In this document: positions 33,555 through 41,898 of the stretch, piece by piece | Numbering within the stretch: position 1 is the stretch's first letter | Layout: every line of letters begins with the position of its first letter | Assembly: GCF_025567165.1 (NCBI RefSeq) | Contig: NZ_JAOQKC010000008.1 | Coordinates: forward strand, 1 to 64,000 | DNA: 64,000 nt | Direction: 5' to 3' | Source of the DNA: Laedolimicola ammoniilytica | GTDB lineage: Bacteria > Bacillota > Clostridia > Lachnospirales > Lachnospiraceae | Program-made: the position numbers and the translations under genes | Notes under the pieces: model-generated | Databases searched by the model: none | What the model saw: the letters and a program-made list of their open reading frames with translations, nothing else | What the model was told of the DNA's origin: nothing

Positions 33555-34453
33555 AAACAGGAGCGGTTATCATAGCCTCCGGCGATTATGGGGAGGAGCA
33601 GCGGGAAAATGAGGGGATTCATCTGTTCCTGCCCATGTATCCGCTGGATGGGACAACGGTTATCAAGGGAGAGATCGCCAGGTTCCGTAAGGCCGGGGTT
33701 TCTCCCATCGTAGTGTTGGCAGGCTGTCACAGTGAGACGCTGAAGCTGCACCTGAGTCACAATAATGTCATCTTCGTGGAAGATGAAGCCTACCGGGAGC
33801 ATAGCTTTGAGGAAGCCCTGAAGCTGGCCCTGGAGACGGCTGCACCCCTGATGGATCGGGCCCTTGTGCTGCCGGTGGAATATCCGGCCTTTGGGGAGGA
33901 GACTGTGGAGGCTCTTTTGAAGGCGGAACAGGCGGCTGTGCCGGTATATGGGGGGCAGGCCGGCTGGCCCAGAAGTGTGGTGCCAGGTGAAAAAGATACC
34001 AAAGCCGGACAGGATAGAATTTTGGTGGAGGATCCGGGCGTCTGTTATTCGCTTCTGGACGCTGGCGGGATCGAACGGGTGTCTGCTTACCTGAAAGCTC
34101 GGTGGGACGCCGCCACGCTTCATTTCAAAACCAAGCTGGTGATATCCAAGGAAGAGGATTTCTTCGGTCCCGGCGTCTACCACCTGCTTCAGTACATTGA
34201 TGAGACCGGTTCCATTCAGGCTGCGGCGGTCAAAATGAATATGTCCTATTCCAAGGGCTGGAAAATGATCAACAAGGTGGAGAAGGAGCTGGGCTTCCGG
34301 TTCCTGAACCGCTGCAACGGAGGAAAGAACGGGGGTAGCTCTACCATCACCCCCGAAGGCCGCCTCTTCATGGAGCGGTATCACGCTATGCTGGAGGACA
34401 TGAAGCGGATTACCCGGGGATTTTTTGAGGTGTATTTCGGGGAGTTTCAGTAA
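33551..34453 (+). CDS. Fusion of a MobA-like nucleotidyltransferase-fold domain and a ModE-type HTH
   Basis: Residues 1-180 look like the NTP-transferase (MobA/MocA) fold, but the nucleotide motif LAGGxSxRMGxxK is replaced by IIASGDYGEEQRENEG, so catalysis is doubtful. Residues 205-285 match the ModE N-terminal winged HTH: GVYHLLQYIDETGSIQAAA, then SYSKGWKMINKVEKELGF and NGGKNGGSSTITPEG. E. coli ModE uses a C-terminal TOBE pair to sense molybdate, and that part is absent here. The protein would be a DNA-binding regulator that uses the MobA-like domain as sensor. It lies directly upstream of modABC, whose promoter carries a ModE-type operator (34519-34542). Confidence 0.82.
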   Translation: MKTGAVIIASGDYGEEQRENEGIHLFLPMYPLDGTTVIKGEIARFRKAGVSPIVVLAGCHSETLKLHLSHNNVIFVEDEAYREHSFEEALKLALETAAPLMDRALVLPVEYPAFGEETVEALLKAEQAAVPVYGGQAGWPRSVVPGEKDTKAGQDRILVEDPGVCYSLLDAGGIERVSAYLKARWDAATLHFKTKLVISKEEDFFGPGVYHLLQYIDETGSIQAAAVKMNMSYSKGWKMINKVEKELGFRFLNRCNGGKNGGSSTITPEGRLFMERYHAMLEDMKRITRGFFEVYFGEFQ

Positions 34454-34467
34454 AAAGCACAGAGTGA

Positions 34468-34499
34468 AAGGGAGGTTGCACTTGCACCCTCCTTTTTTT
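34468..34499 (+). terminator. Terminator of the moeA-mobB operon
   Basis: AAGGGAGG (34468-34475) pairs with CCCTCCTT (34487-34494) around an 11-base loop, followed by a T run. The loop and right arm overlap the -35 element of the modA promoter. Confidence 0.8.
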
Positions 34500-34510
34500 C
34501 TGTGTATAAT
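34482..34510 (+). promoter_or_regulatory. modA promoter
   Basis: TTGCAC (34482-34487) and a perfect TATAAT (34505-34510) are 17 bases apart. Transcription should start near 34517, directly at the left arm of the ModE-type operator. Confidence 0.8.
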
Positions 34511-34518
34511 AGACCTAT

Positions 34519-34542
34519 CGTTATTCTTCTGAAAAAATAACG
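34519..34542. promoter_or_regulatory. ModE-type operator in front of modA
   Basis: CGTTAT (34519-34524) and ATAACG (34537-34542) form a perfect 6-base inverted repeat with 12 bases between. From memory, E. coli ModE sites have the same arms and the same 24-base span. It covers the predicted transcription start, so a bound protein would repress modABC. The adjacent gene at 33551-34453 encodes a ModE-type HTH. Confidence 0.75.
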
Positions 34543-34584
34543 GACAGAAGAAGCAGTGCGAAATAAGAAAAAAGAGGGATAGTT

Positions 34585-35463
34585 ATGATGAGGAAGAAGG
34601 TAATCGCAGGTCTATTGGCCGGCGCGCTGGCAGTATCTATGCTTGGCTGCGGAAGCAAGCAGGCGGAAGAGATTCCGGCAGCAGAGGAGACCACAGGTGC
34701 AGAGGATACTGCAGCAGAAGAGACTGCAGAGGCAGATCCGGTGACTTTGAATGTCTTTGCGGCAGCATCCATGACAGAGACCCTGACAGAGATTCAGGAG
34801 ATGTACAAAGAGGTTGCCCCGAATGTAACTCTGGTATTCAATTTTGATTCCTCAGGAACCCTGAAAACTCAGATTCAGGAGGGCGCGGACTGCGACGTAT
34901 TTATTTCCGCGGCCCAGAAACAGATGAACCAGCTGGACAAGGACGCGGATCCGGAGGTGAATACCGACGGTCTGGATTACGTGCTGGAGGGCACCCGCGT
35001 AAATTTGCTGGAGAACAAGGTTGTTCTGGCGGTTCCGGATGGAAATCCGAAGGATATCCAGAATTTCGAGGATCTGGGAACAAACAAGCTTTCCCTGCTG
35101 GCTCTGGGCAATGAGGATGTTCCGGTAGGACAGTACTCCAACGAAATTCTGACCAATCTGGGTATTCTGGACAGCCTGGAGGCAGCGGGCAAGATTACTT
35201 ATGGTTCCAACGTAAAAGAGGTGACAACCCAGGTTTCCGAGGCAGCTGCGGACGCAGGCATTATCTACGCTACCGACGCGTTTTCCGCCAAGCTGACCGT
35301 TGTGGATCAGGCGGGAAGCGATCTATGCAAGCAGGTTATCTATCCGGCGGCAGTCCTGAATGTTTCGAAGAATCAGGAGGCGGCAAAGGAATTCCTGGCC
35401 TATCTGCAGACTGATACCTGTATGAAGGTATTTGAGGCAGTGGGCTTCGCGGCGGCAGAATAA
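34585..35463 (+). CDS. modA: Molybdate ABC transporter substrate-binding lipoprotein (ModA)
   Basis: An extracytoplasmic solute-binding protein. The signal peptide ends in the lipobox SMLGC (Cys22), followed by a Thr/Glu/Ala-rich spacer. The mature part starts with VTLNVFAAASMTETLTEI, contains LVFNFDSSGTLKTQIQEGA and DVFISAAQKQMNQLD, and has YATDAFSAKLTVVD late, all typical of ModA. About 292 residues. ATGATG offers two starts at 34585 and 34588. It is expressed from its own regulated promoter together with modB and modC. Confidence 0.92.
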   Translation: MMRKKVIAGLLAGALAVSMLGCGSKQAEEIPAAEETTGAEDTAAEETAEADPVTLNVFAAASMTETLTEIQEMYKEVAPNVTLVFNFDSSGTLKTQIQEGADCDVFISAAQKQMNQLDKDADPEVNTDGLDYVLEGTRVNLLENKVVLAVPDGNPKDIQNFEDLGTNKLSLLALGNEDVPVGQYSNEILTNLGILDSLEAAGKITYGSNVKEVTTQVSEAAADAGIIYATDAFSAKLTVVDQAGSDLCKQVIYPAAVLNVSKNQEAAKEFLAYLQTDTCMKVFEAVGFAAAE

Positions 35464-35482
35464 AAGGACGGAGTAGAGTTTT

Positions 35483-36175
35483 ATGGACTGGTTTCCCCTG
35501 TATAATTCCCTGCGTATTGCGCTGATTGCCAGTGTGATCGTGTTTTTTACGGGCATTTTTGCGGCTTACTATATCGCAAAGCTTCACCCGGTGGTGAAGG
35601 GCGTGCTGGACGTGGTGCTGACGCTGCCGCTGGTCCTGCCGCCCACGGTAGTCGGGTATTTTCTGCTGATGGTGATGGGACCCAGAAGACCGCTGGGCGC
35701 CTGGTTTCTGGAAAATTTTGGAACTAAGCTGGTAATGACCTGGTATTCCGGTATTTTCGCGGCGGCTGTGGTAGCCTTTCCGCTGATGTACCGGACAGCC
35801 CGGGGGGCTTTTGAGAGTTTCGATGAGACCTACGCCTATTCCGGACAGACCCTGGGCCTATCTAATAGCTTTATCTTCTGGCGGATCCGGATGCCGGCCT
35901 GCAGGCAGGGCATTCTGGCGGGAGCCGTCCTGGCCTTTGCCAGAGCCCTGGGCGAGTACGGGGCCACCAGCATGGTGGCCGGTTATACGCCGGGCCGGAC
36001 CGCGACCATTTCCACCACCGTCTATCAGCTCTGGCGGACAGACAACGACGCCCTTGCTTTCCGATGGGTTCTGGTCAACGTGGCGATCTCGGCGGTGGTG
36101 CTGCTGGTGGTAAATCTGTTGGAAAAAAGCGAGCGGGCTTCCCGCATGGGTACAAAACGAGAGGCCGGGAGGTAG
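35483..36175 (+). CDS. modB: Molybdate ABC transporter permease (ModB)
   Basis: A 230-residue membrane permease with about five hydrophobic segments. LTLPLVLPPTVVGYFLL and the cytoplasmic EAA-loop segment ARALGEYGATSMVAG are ModB hallmarks. It starts 19 bases after modA and ends 5 bases before modC. Confidence 0.92.
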   Translation: MDWFPLYNSLRIALIASVIVFFTGIFAAYYIAKLHPVVKGVLDVVLTLPLVLPPTVVGYFLLMVMGPRRPLGAWFLENFGTKLVMTWYSGIFAAAVVAFPLMYRTARGAFESFDETYAYSGQTLGLSNSFIFWRIRMPACRQGILAGAVLAFARALGEYGATSMVAGYTPGRTATISTTVYQLWRTDNDALAFRWVLVNVAISAVVLLVVNLLEKSERASRMGTKREAGR

Positions 36176-36180
36176 CGGAG

Positions 36181-37311
36181 ATGTCATTGTATGTGGATAT
36201 CAGAAAAAAGCTGGGAGATTTCCGGCTGGAAACGCAGTTTGAGGCTGCGGAGGGGGTGACCGGGATTCTGGGAGCCTCCGGCTGCGGCAAGAGCATGACG
36301 CTCCGCTGTATTGCGGGTATTGTGAAGCCGGACGAAGGATATATTGAGCTGGACGGCCAGGTGCTTTTTGATTCGAAGAAGAATATCAATCTGCGGCCCC
36401 AGGATCGTCATGTGGGACTGTTGTTCCAGAATTACGCCCTATTTCCCAATATGACGGTGCGCCAGAATCTGATGACGGGACTGAAGGCGGAAAAGACCGG
36501 GAAAAAAGAAGCGGAGATAAGAATTCAGGAAATGCTGGAAAAGTTTGAGCTGAAGGGTCTGGAGAAGCATAAGCCTGCGGAGCTTTCCGGAGGCCAGCAG
36601 CAGAGGGTGGCGCTGGCGCGGATCTTCCTCTCCAGCCCCCGTGTGCTGATGCTGGACGAGCCTTTTTCTGCGCTGGACGGGTATCTTCGCTGGAACCTGG
36701 AGCAGGAGCTTCTGGAGACGCTGAAGGAGTTTGGCGGGCCCACCCTGTTTGTGTCCCACAGCCGGGACGAGGTGTACCGGATCTGCGACCGGGTATGTGT
36801 GATGGATCAGGGTTCTTCAAGTCCGGTGATTCCGGTAAAGCAGCTCTTCGAAGCGCCCGAGTCCAGGGCGGCTGCGCTGCTGTCCGGCTGTAAAAACTTC
36901 GCGCGGGCCCGGGTTACGGAGAAGGGCCGGGTAACTGTGCAGGACTGGGGCGAGACGCTTTTCTACAGCGGAGAACACGGACCGGACACAGAGGACGTCC
37001 GCTATGTGGGCGTGCGCAGCCATTATATCGGGCTGATGGGAGAAAAAGAGGCGGCGGCGCAGCCGGAGAATACCTTCCGGTGTCGGATTGACCGGGTTAT
37101 TGACGACGTCTTTTCCACGGTGCTGATGGTGACGCCGGAGCATGCGGAGAATTCACAGGAGAGCCGGAAGAATCATTTCAACCGGATCCGTGTGGAGACT
37201 ACCAAGGAATACTGGCGGGAATTCTGTGAAAGAGAGTTTGCGGACAGAGAAAATCCGCAGGATACACTCTGGCTTCATGTGAATCCTGCGGACGTGATGG
37301 TGTTAAGATAG
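36181..37311 (+). CDS. modC: Molybdate ABC transporter ATP-binding protein (ModC)
   Basis: Energises molybdate import. Walker A is GASGCGKS (residues 31-38), the signature is LSGGQQQRVALAR and Walker B is VLMLDEPFSALD, with the switch His in FVSHSRDEVYR. The C-terminal 120 residues are a TOBE-like region less conserved than in E. coli. The frame is open further upstream, but GGGAGGTAGCGGAG before the ATG at 36181 gives a 376-residue product. Its stop is adjacent to the end of convergent moaA, with no terminator in between. Confidence 0.92.
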   Translation: MSLYVDIRKKLGDFRLETQFEAAEGVTGILGASGCGKSMTLRCIAGIVKPDEGYIELDGQVLFDSKKNINLRPQDRHVGLLFQNYALFPNMTVRQNLMTGLKAEKTGKKEAEIRIQEMLEKFELKGLEKHKPAELSGGQQQRVALARIFLSSPRVLMLDEPFSALDGYLRWNLEQELLETLKEFGGPTLFVSHSRDEVYRICDRVCVMDQGSSSPVIPVKQLFEAPESRAAALLSGCKNFARARVTEKGRVTVQDWGETLFYSGEHGPDTEDVRYVGVRSHYIGLMGEKEAAAQPENTFRCRIDRVIDDVFSTVLMVTPEHAENSQESRKNHFNRIRVETTKEYWREFCEREFADRENPQDTLWLHVNPADVMVLR

Positions 37312-37312
37312 G

Positions 37313-38284
37313 TCAGCCTCCGATACGGGACATTTCCTTTCGTTCCGTTACGGTCGGAATATTTTCAAAGCAATGGGCTGCGGGCTTCTGACCGATAGCC
37401 TGGGCCAGCAGGGCTTTTACGTCCTCCGGACTTCCGTTCCGGAGGGCATTTTTTATGGAAATATGGTCGCTGTAGCACAGACAGGGCTTGATATCCCCGG
37501 TGGCCGTCAGGCGGATCCGGTTGCAGGAGCTGCAGAATTTCCCATGAATGGCGCTGATAAAACCGATACTGCCCGAAAAGCCGTCGATCCGGTAATAGCG
37601 GGCGGGGCCGTTGCCGTGGGCCCGGGAATCCGGGATCACCCGCTCAGAGCCGTAATGGGCGCGCAGGCGTCTAAGAATCTCCGGGTTGGACACCGGCTCC
37701 AGGGTTTTTCCGTAGCCGATGGGCATCAGCTCGATAAAACGTACGTCCAGCTTATGATTTTTCGCAAGCTCCGCCAGGGCGATACATTCCATATCGTTGA
37801 CGCCCCGCTGGAGAACGGCGTTGATCTTGACCGGAATCCGGCGTTCCTCCATGGCGCGGATTCCATCCAGTACGGAAGAAAGCCGATCAAAGCCGGTAAT
37901 TTCGGCATATTTTACCGGGTCGAGGGTATCCAGGCTGATGTTGACCGCGTGAAGTCCCTGGCGGCAGAGCTCGTCGGCACAGGAGGCCAGCAGGATTCCG
38001 TTGGTGGTCAGGGTGACCTGATCGATACCGGGCAGGGCGCTCAGCATACCGATGAGATCGGTGCAGCCTCTGCGAACCAGAGGCTCGCCGCCGGTCACCT
38101 TGATTTTTCGAATACCGAGAGCTGCGGCCTGGCGGCAGGCTTCGGTGACCTCCTCCAGACTCAGAATTTCCTCCATGGGAAGCCATTCGATACCGTCCGG
38201 CATACAGTAGCGGCAGCGCAGGTTGCAGCGGTCGGTGATGGAGACGCGCAGATAGTCGATATCCCGTCCATATTGGTCTTTCAT
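37313..38284 (-). CDS. moaA: GTP 3',8-cyclase (MoaA)
   Basis: A radical-SAM enzyme for the first step of molybdopterin synthesis. The SAM cluster motif is Cys20-x3-Cys24-x2-Cys27 in TDRCNLRCRYCMPDG. The second cluster is in FCSSCNRIRL with a further Cys in KPCLCY. VTGGEPLVRRG is conserved. The C-terminus ends in the essential GG (SRIGG). At 323 residues it is typical. It is transcribed toward modC, downstream of moaC by 4 bases. Confidence 0.94.
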   Translation of the reverse strand: MKDQYGRDIDYLRVSITDRCNLRCRYCMPDGIEWLPMEEILSLEEVTEACRQAAALGIRKIKVTGGEPLVRRGCTDLIGMLSALPGIDQVTLTTNGILLASCADELCRQGLHAVNISLDTLDPVKYAEITGFDRLSSVLDGIRAMEERRIPVKINAVLQRGVNDMECIALAELAKNHKLDVRFIELMPIGYGKTLEPVSNPEILRRLRAHYGSERVIPDSRAHGNGPARYYRIDGFSGSIGFISAIHGKFCSSCNRIRLTATGDIKPCLCYSDHISIKNALRNGSPEDVKALLAQAIGQKPAAHCFENIPTVTERKEMSRIGG

Positions 38285-38288
38285 AGAG

Positions 38289-38771
38289 TTATTCCGCCTT
38301 TCTCACAAACTCTCCGCTTTTTCCGCCGCTTTTGCGGCAGAGATGGATATCGGACATTTCCATACCCTTATCTACGGCCTTGCACATATCGTAGATGGTC
38401 AGGAGCGTGATCTGGACGCCGGTCAGGGCCTCCATTTCCACGCCGGTTTTTCCGGTGGTGCGGACGGTGCAGACCGCCCGCACCGAGGCGGTTTCCTCCT
38501 CTAAGGCAAAGCGGATTTCTACCTTGGTCAGGTTTAGCAGGTGGCAGAGGGGAATCAGCTCGGAGGTCTTTTTAGCGCCCATGATTCCGGCTACCCGGGC
38601 CACGCCCAGGACGTCGCCCTTTCCCATTTCCCCTTCTTTTATCTTTTCAAAGCATTCCCGGCTCATGGAAATGCGGCCCTCGGCCACAGCCTCCCTGGCG
38701 GTTTCTGCCTTGGCGCTTACGTCCACCATGATGGCTTCTCCCTGCCGGTTAAAATGTGTAAATTCACTCAT
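38289..38771 (-). CDS. moaC: Cyclic pyranopterin monophosphate synthase (MoaC)
   Basis: Converts the MoaA product to cyclic pyranopterin monophosphate. The N-terminus FTHFNRQGEAIMVDVSAK, IPLCHLLNLTKVEI and GVEMEALTGVQITLLTIYDMCKA (in parts) are the MoaC signature. MoaC's usual active-site Lys-Asp region is visible as YDMCKAVDKGM. About 160 residues. It forms an operon with moaA. The leader (38772-38858) contains a GC-rich hairpin with ATCCGC/GCGGAT arms. Confidence 0.94.
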   Translation of the reverse strand: MSEFTHFNRQGEAIMVDVSAKAETAREAVAEGRISMSRECFEKIKEGEMGKGDVLGVARVAGIMGAKKTSELIPLCHLLNLTKVEIRFALEEETASVRAVCTVRTTGKTGVEMEALTGVQITLLTIYDMCKAVDKGMEMSDIHLCRKSGGKSGEFVRKAE

Positions 38772-38858
38772 AACAGTATATTTACGGATCCGCCCGCTTC
38801 CGGTGCGGATTCCCAGTTCCTTTCTTAAAAATTCAATTAAAAAACATTTCGGAAGGCT

Positions 38859-40061
38859 TCAGACAGCCCAGAACGAGATATTTACAGTCTTTCCGGCCTT
38901 CCGCAGATGCCCGATTAGCGCCTCCACCGTCCGGGTTTTAGTCTGGGCTGTAATCTCACTGCCCTCATAAGCCTGATTATAAGCATTTCCAAAGAAGACG
39001 TTGATATCCGTGGCCCAGGTAAAAAGAAGGGCGCCAAGCCGGGCAGCCCCGTCCTTCTTCTGCAGCATTTCATGGAAACACAGGCGGTCTTCCCGGAAAT
39101 CCTCGCAGTATTCCAGCAGACGTTCCAGAGTCAGTAAGCCTTCCGTCACCAGATCCGCCCCGGGCAGGCGCATCAGGGAGGGCACGTCGTCCACCGCGGA
39201 TCCTTCGATGGTGGTCAGGGGCTGACGCAGATACCGGGCCGCGATTTTCGCCGTGGTACCGCCGCAGATCACATGCTTTCCTTCCTTCTGCCAGAAGTTT
39301 TCCATATAGGTGGAATCCTGCTCAGAAGTAGTGGGCGGGCCAATCATCAGATTGACCGTCTGCTTTTTGCAGAAGCGTAAGGCCAGAACCGTCAGATCGT
39401 CGTCGGTCTCCTCCAGATTCAGGGCCAGTCCCGCATAGGCGATAGCTACAGCCATTTCCTGGGCGCTCATACCCGGGCGGTACTTCTTCTGACAGAAGCG
39501 CAAGACCTCATTGCGGCCCCAGCCGCCGTCGGTGGTTTTTCCCATTCCCGCGTTGGTGACGCCGTCGGACATGAGAATCAGCATGTCATTTTCCCGCAGA
39601 TCAAAGGTGCTTTCGTGGATCACCTTTTCCTTCAGGGTGAAGGTGGAATAGGGGTAGGCCGTTACCTTGCCGTCCCGGATCAGGATCGCGTCCGGGTTGT
39701 CGAACTGGTAGAGCAGGGCCTGCCGTCCCCGGATATCCAGCACGGTGAAGGTGGAGTAGGCCAGGTGCCGGACGCTGCAGACCGGAAGCGTGTCGGCCAC
39801 GGCAGCCACCGCGTCGTGAATGGGAAGCTTTTTGATAATCATATGGCTGAGCATCCGGGCGGTCAGAGTGGAGAGAATGTTGGCTTTGACGCCGCTTCCC
39901 AGGCCGTCGGACAGCACTAGCACATGATCCTCCTCATTTTCGGTGATGTCAAAGAAATCGCCGCAGATACTTTCCCGTTTTTTATTGAGGCTTATCCAGC
40001 CGAAATCCGTCACCAGTCCGTGGAAGGAGACGTTCAGCCGGTAATTTTTGTCCTTATTCAT
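38859..40061 (-). CDS. SpoIIE-family (PP2C-type) serine phosphatase
   Basis: About 400 residues. The N-terminal 240 residues are the SpoIIE/PP2C fold: CGDFFDITENEEDHVLVLSDG (in parts CGDFFD and LVLSDGLGSG), LILMSDGVTNAG and ETDDDLTVLALR hold the metal-binding Asp residues. The C-terminal part is unassigned and contains two Cys. The start at 40061 follows GAGGATTTCG and lies 5 bases after the stop of the hydrogenase-like gene. In clostridia such phosphatases are commonly encoded next to group C sensory [FeFe]-hydrogenases. It is probably the output arm of that sensor, acting on an unknown Ser-phosphorylated protein. Confidence 0.85.
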   Translation of the reverse strand: MNKDKNYRLNVSFHGLVTDFGWISLNKKRESICGDFFDITENEEDHVLVLSDGLGSGVKANILSTLTARMLSHMIIKKLPIHDAVAAVADTLPVCSVRHLAYSTFTVLDIRGRQALLYQFDNPDAILIRDGKVTAYPYSTFTLKEKVIHESTFDLRENDMLILMSDGVTNAGMGKTTDGGWGRNEVLRFCQKKYRPGMSAQEMAVAIAYAGLALNLEETDDDLTVLALRFCKKQTVNLMIGPPTTSEQDSTYMENFWQKEGKHVICGGTTAKIAARYLRQPLTTIEGSAVDDVPSLMRLPGADLVTEGLLTLERLLEYCEDFREDRLCFHEMLQKKDGAARLGALLFTWATDINVFFGNAYNQAYEGSEITAQTKTRTVEALIGHLRKAGKTVNISFWAV

Positions 40062-41811
40062 CGAAATCCTCATCCTCTCTGAGAATGGTGCGCTTCAGCT
40101 GTTCCACTGCCACCTTGGTGTCGGCGGCGGTTTCTCCCAGGAGGCTTGCGATCTGATGAACCAGCTTCAGCTGCTCGGCGGCCAGCTTGTCAGCCATGGC
40201 GGCCGCGTTGTTCCGGGCTTTCCGGATCCGCAGCTTTTCCTCCATTTCCCGGGTGATGTCCTTCATGACACAGAGAATCAGCTGATTTTTCCGGTCGTTG
40301 GCCAGAGTCCGCTCCAGATAGATCTTCCGATCCTCCAGGTAAATCTGATCGTCGGAACGGTTTTTGTCGAAGGAAATCAGGTTGACCAGGGAATAGTCGT
40401 CCATGAGATCGGAAACCGGCGCGCCAATCAGCTCCTTTTTATGCAGGGGATCGAACAGATCCCGGGCGGCCTGATTCATGTGGATAACCTTCAGCTGGTA
40501 ATCAACCGTGACCAGAATGCCGGGCATCACGTTGATGATTTTGTTGGAATAGCTTTCCTGGCGCTCCCGCATGAAGGGCACACACATGGAGATCTCGGCT
40601 TTTCCGGCCAGCACGGCCTTCGCCTTCTCCCGGCAGGTATTGTAGCCGCAGGCCCCGCAGTTCAGCTCGTCCTCCGGCGTAAATTTTCCCATCTGGGCCA
40701 GTACCTTTTTAATATCTTCTTCGGAGGCTTCCGCCTCCTGTTGCCGCAGTACGAAAGTATCATAGTGACGACTGACGTCGGTCAGGGACTGCGCCGAAAA
40801 ATCGTCCCGTTTATAATTGGAAATGCCTTTGTACAGGGACGCGTTCTGCAGACGGATCAGGCCGTGGAGCAGTCCGGTCTTCGTACGTCGGAAAGAAGGA
40901 CCGCCGATGCAGCCGTTGGGACAGGCGTTCAGTTCCAGAAAACAGTTGGAATAACTGTCCGGATTCGCCATAAATTCATTCAGAATCTGCTTGCAGCTGT
41001 CGATCCCGCAGGCGGGAAGATAGCGCTGGTGAACGGATGGATGCATGGCCATGGTAAAGCCGCCGGACATGGCCATAATGCGGGAAAGCCGGATATCCCG
41101 GTCCGCGTCTGGAGACGCGTTTGACGGGGCGGCCACCTGCACCTGAACAGCAGTCAGCCATTCCTGCAGTTCGCTGAAGGTGATGACATAATCCACATAG
41201 TTGTCCGCCTCCCGCATCTGGGCCAGGCCGGAGATACAGGGAGAGACAGAGAGAATCCGCGCGTCGGGATATTGTTCCTTCAGATAACGGGCATGGGCCT
41301 GCATCACGGACAGAACCGGGGCCAGATAGGGAACCAGATCCGGATAACGCTTCTGAACCAGCTGTACGATCACCGGACAGTTGGAGGAAATGGTGGGCGT
41401 CTCCTGGGCCCGTTCCTCCACCAGGTTTTCGTAAGCGGTCTTGACCAGATAAGCCCCGGCGGCCGCGTCGAAGGCGTCAGACAGACCGAGCTTTTTCAGG
41501 GCTTCGGTCAGAGCCGGCAGGCTGTCGGTTCCGAATTCCGCCACATAGGCCGGGTGAAGAGAGGCGATGACCTGTCCGCCGCTCTGGATGAAGTCATGCA
41601 CCCTGGGAATCATATTCAGTTCTTCCTTGGCGTTCTGGGGACAGACCAGGGTGCATTTCTCACAGAGGATGCACTGATCCTCCAGAATCTGGGCCTGATG
41701 GTTGATGACCCGGATGGCTTTCACCGGGCAGTTCCGGACGCATTTATAGCAGTTCCGGCAGTGTACTTTTTTGAATTGTAGAAATGAGGTGTCGGCGTAT
41801 ACCGAAGGCAT
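40054..41811 (-). CDS. Group C sensory [FeFe]-hydrogenase with PAS domain (HsfB/HydS type)
   Basis: 585 residues. Residues 15-60 hold two 4Fe-4S ferredoxin motifs (Cys18-21-24-28 and Cys47-50-53-57). An H-cluster-type hydrogenase domain follows, with reduced signatures: ISSNCPVIVQLV (L1), VSPCISGLA (L2) and NACPNGCIGGPSF (L3). A further Fe-S motif is CGACGYNTCREKAKAVLAG (about residue 390), then a PAS domain (about 435-545) and a coiled C-terminus. This order is that of group C sensor hydrogenases, which are thought to sense H2 or redox state rather than make H2. It is upstream of the SpoIIE phosphatase gene. Confidence 0.87.
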   Translation of the reverse strand: MPSVYADTSFLQFKKVHCRNCYKCVRNCPVKAIRVINHQAQILEDQCILCEKCTLVCPQNAKEELNMIPRVHDFIQSGGQVIASLHPAYVAEFGTDSLPALTEALKKLGLSDAFDAAAGAYLVKTAYENLVEERAQETPTISSNCPVIVQLVQKRYPDLVPYLAPVLSVMQAHARYLKEQYPDARILSVSPCISGLAQMREADNYVDYVITFSELQEWLTAVQVQVAAPSNASPDADRDIRLSRIMAMSGGFTMAMHPSVHQRYLPACGIDSCKQILNEFMANPDSYSNCFLELNACPNGCIGGPSFRRTKTGLLHGLIRLQNASLYKGISNYKRDDFSAQSLTDVSRHYDTFVLRQQEAEASEEDIKKVLAQMGKFTPEDELNCGACGYNTCREKAKAVLAGKAEISMCVPFMRERQESYSNKIINVMPGILVTVDYQLKVIHMNQAARDLFDPLHKKELIGAPVSDLMDDYSLVNLISFDKNRSDDQIYLEDRKIYLERTLANDRKNQLILCVMKDITREMEEKLRIRKARNNAAAMADKLAAEQLKLVHQIASLLGETAADTKVAVEQLKRTILREDEDFDE

Positions 41812-41836
41812 AGAATAAAACCTGCCTTTCTTAAAA

Positions 41837-41865
41837 TTTATATTTAAAATAGGAATAATTTACAA
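41837..41865 (-). promoter_or_regulatory. Promoter of the hydrogenase-sensor operon
   Basis: On the minus strand TTGTAA (41860-41865) and TATAAA (41837-41842) are 17 bases apart in an AT-rich stretch just upstream of the start codon at 41811. Confidence 0.55.
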
Positions 41866-41898
41866 ATTGATTTTTCCTAAAAGAAGATGGCCCGCTTC

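Noticed and set aside
37373..38410. A 345-residue + strand frame opposite moaA
   Set aside because: moaA on the - strand has all radical-SAM motifs and the GG C-terminus; the + frame is an antisense shadow.
40048..41124. A 358-residue open frame on the + strand opposite the hydrogenase sensor
   Set aside because: The opposite frame has clear Fe-S, H-cluster and PAS motifs; this one has no recognisable motif and is a shadow.
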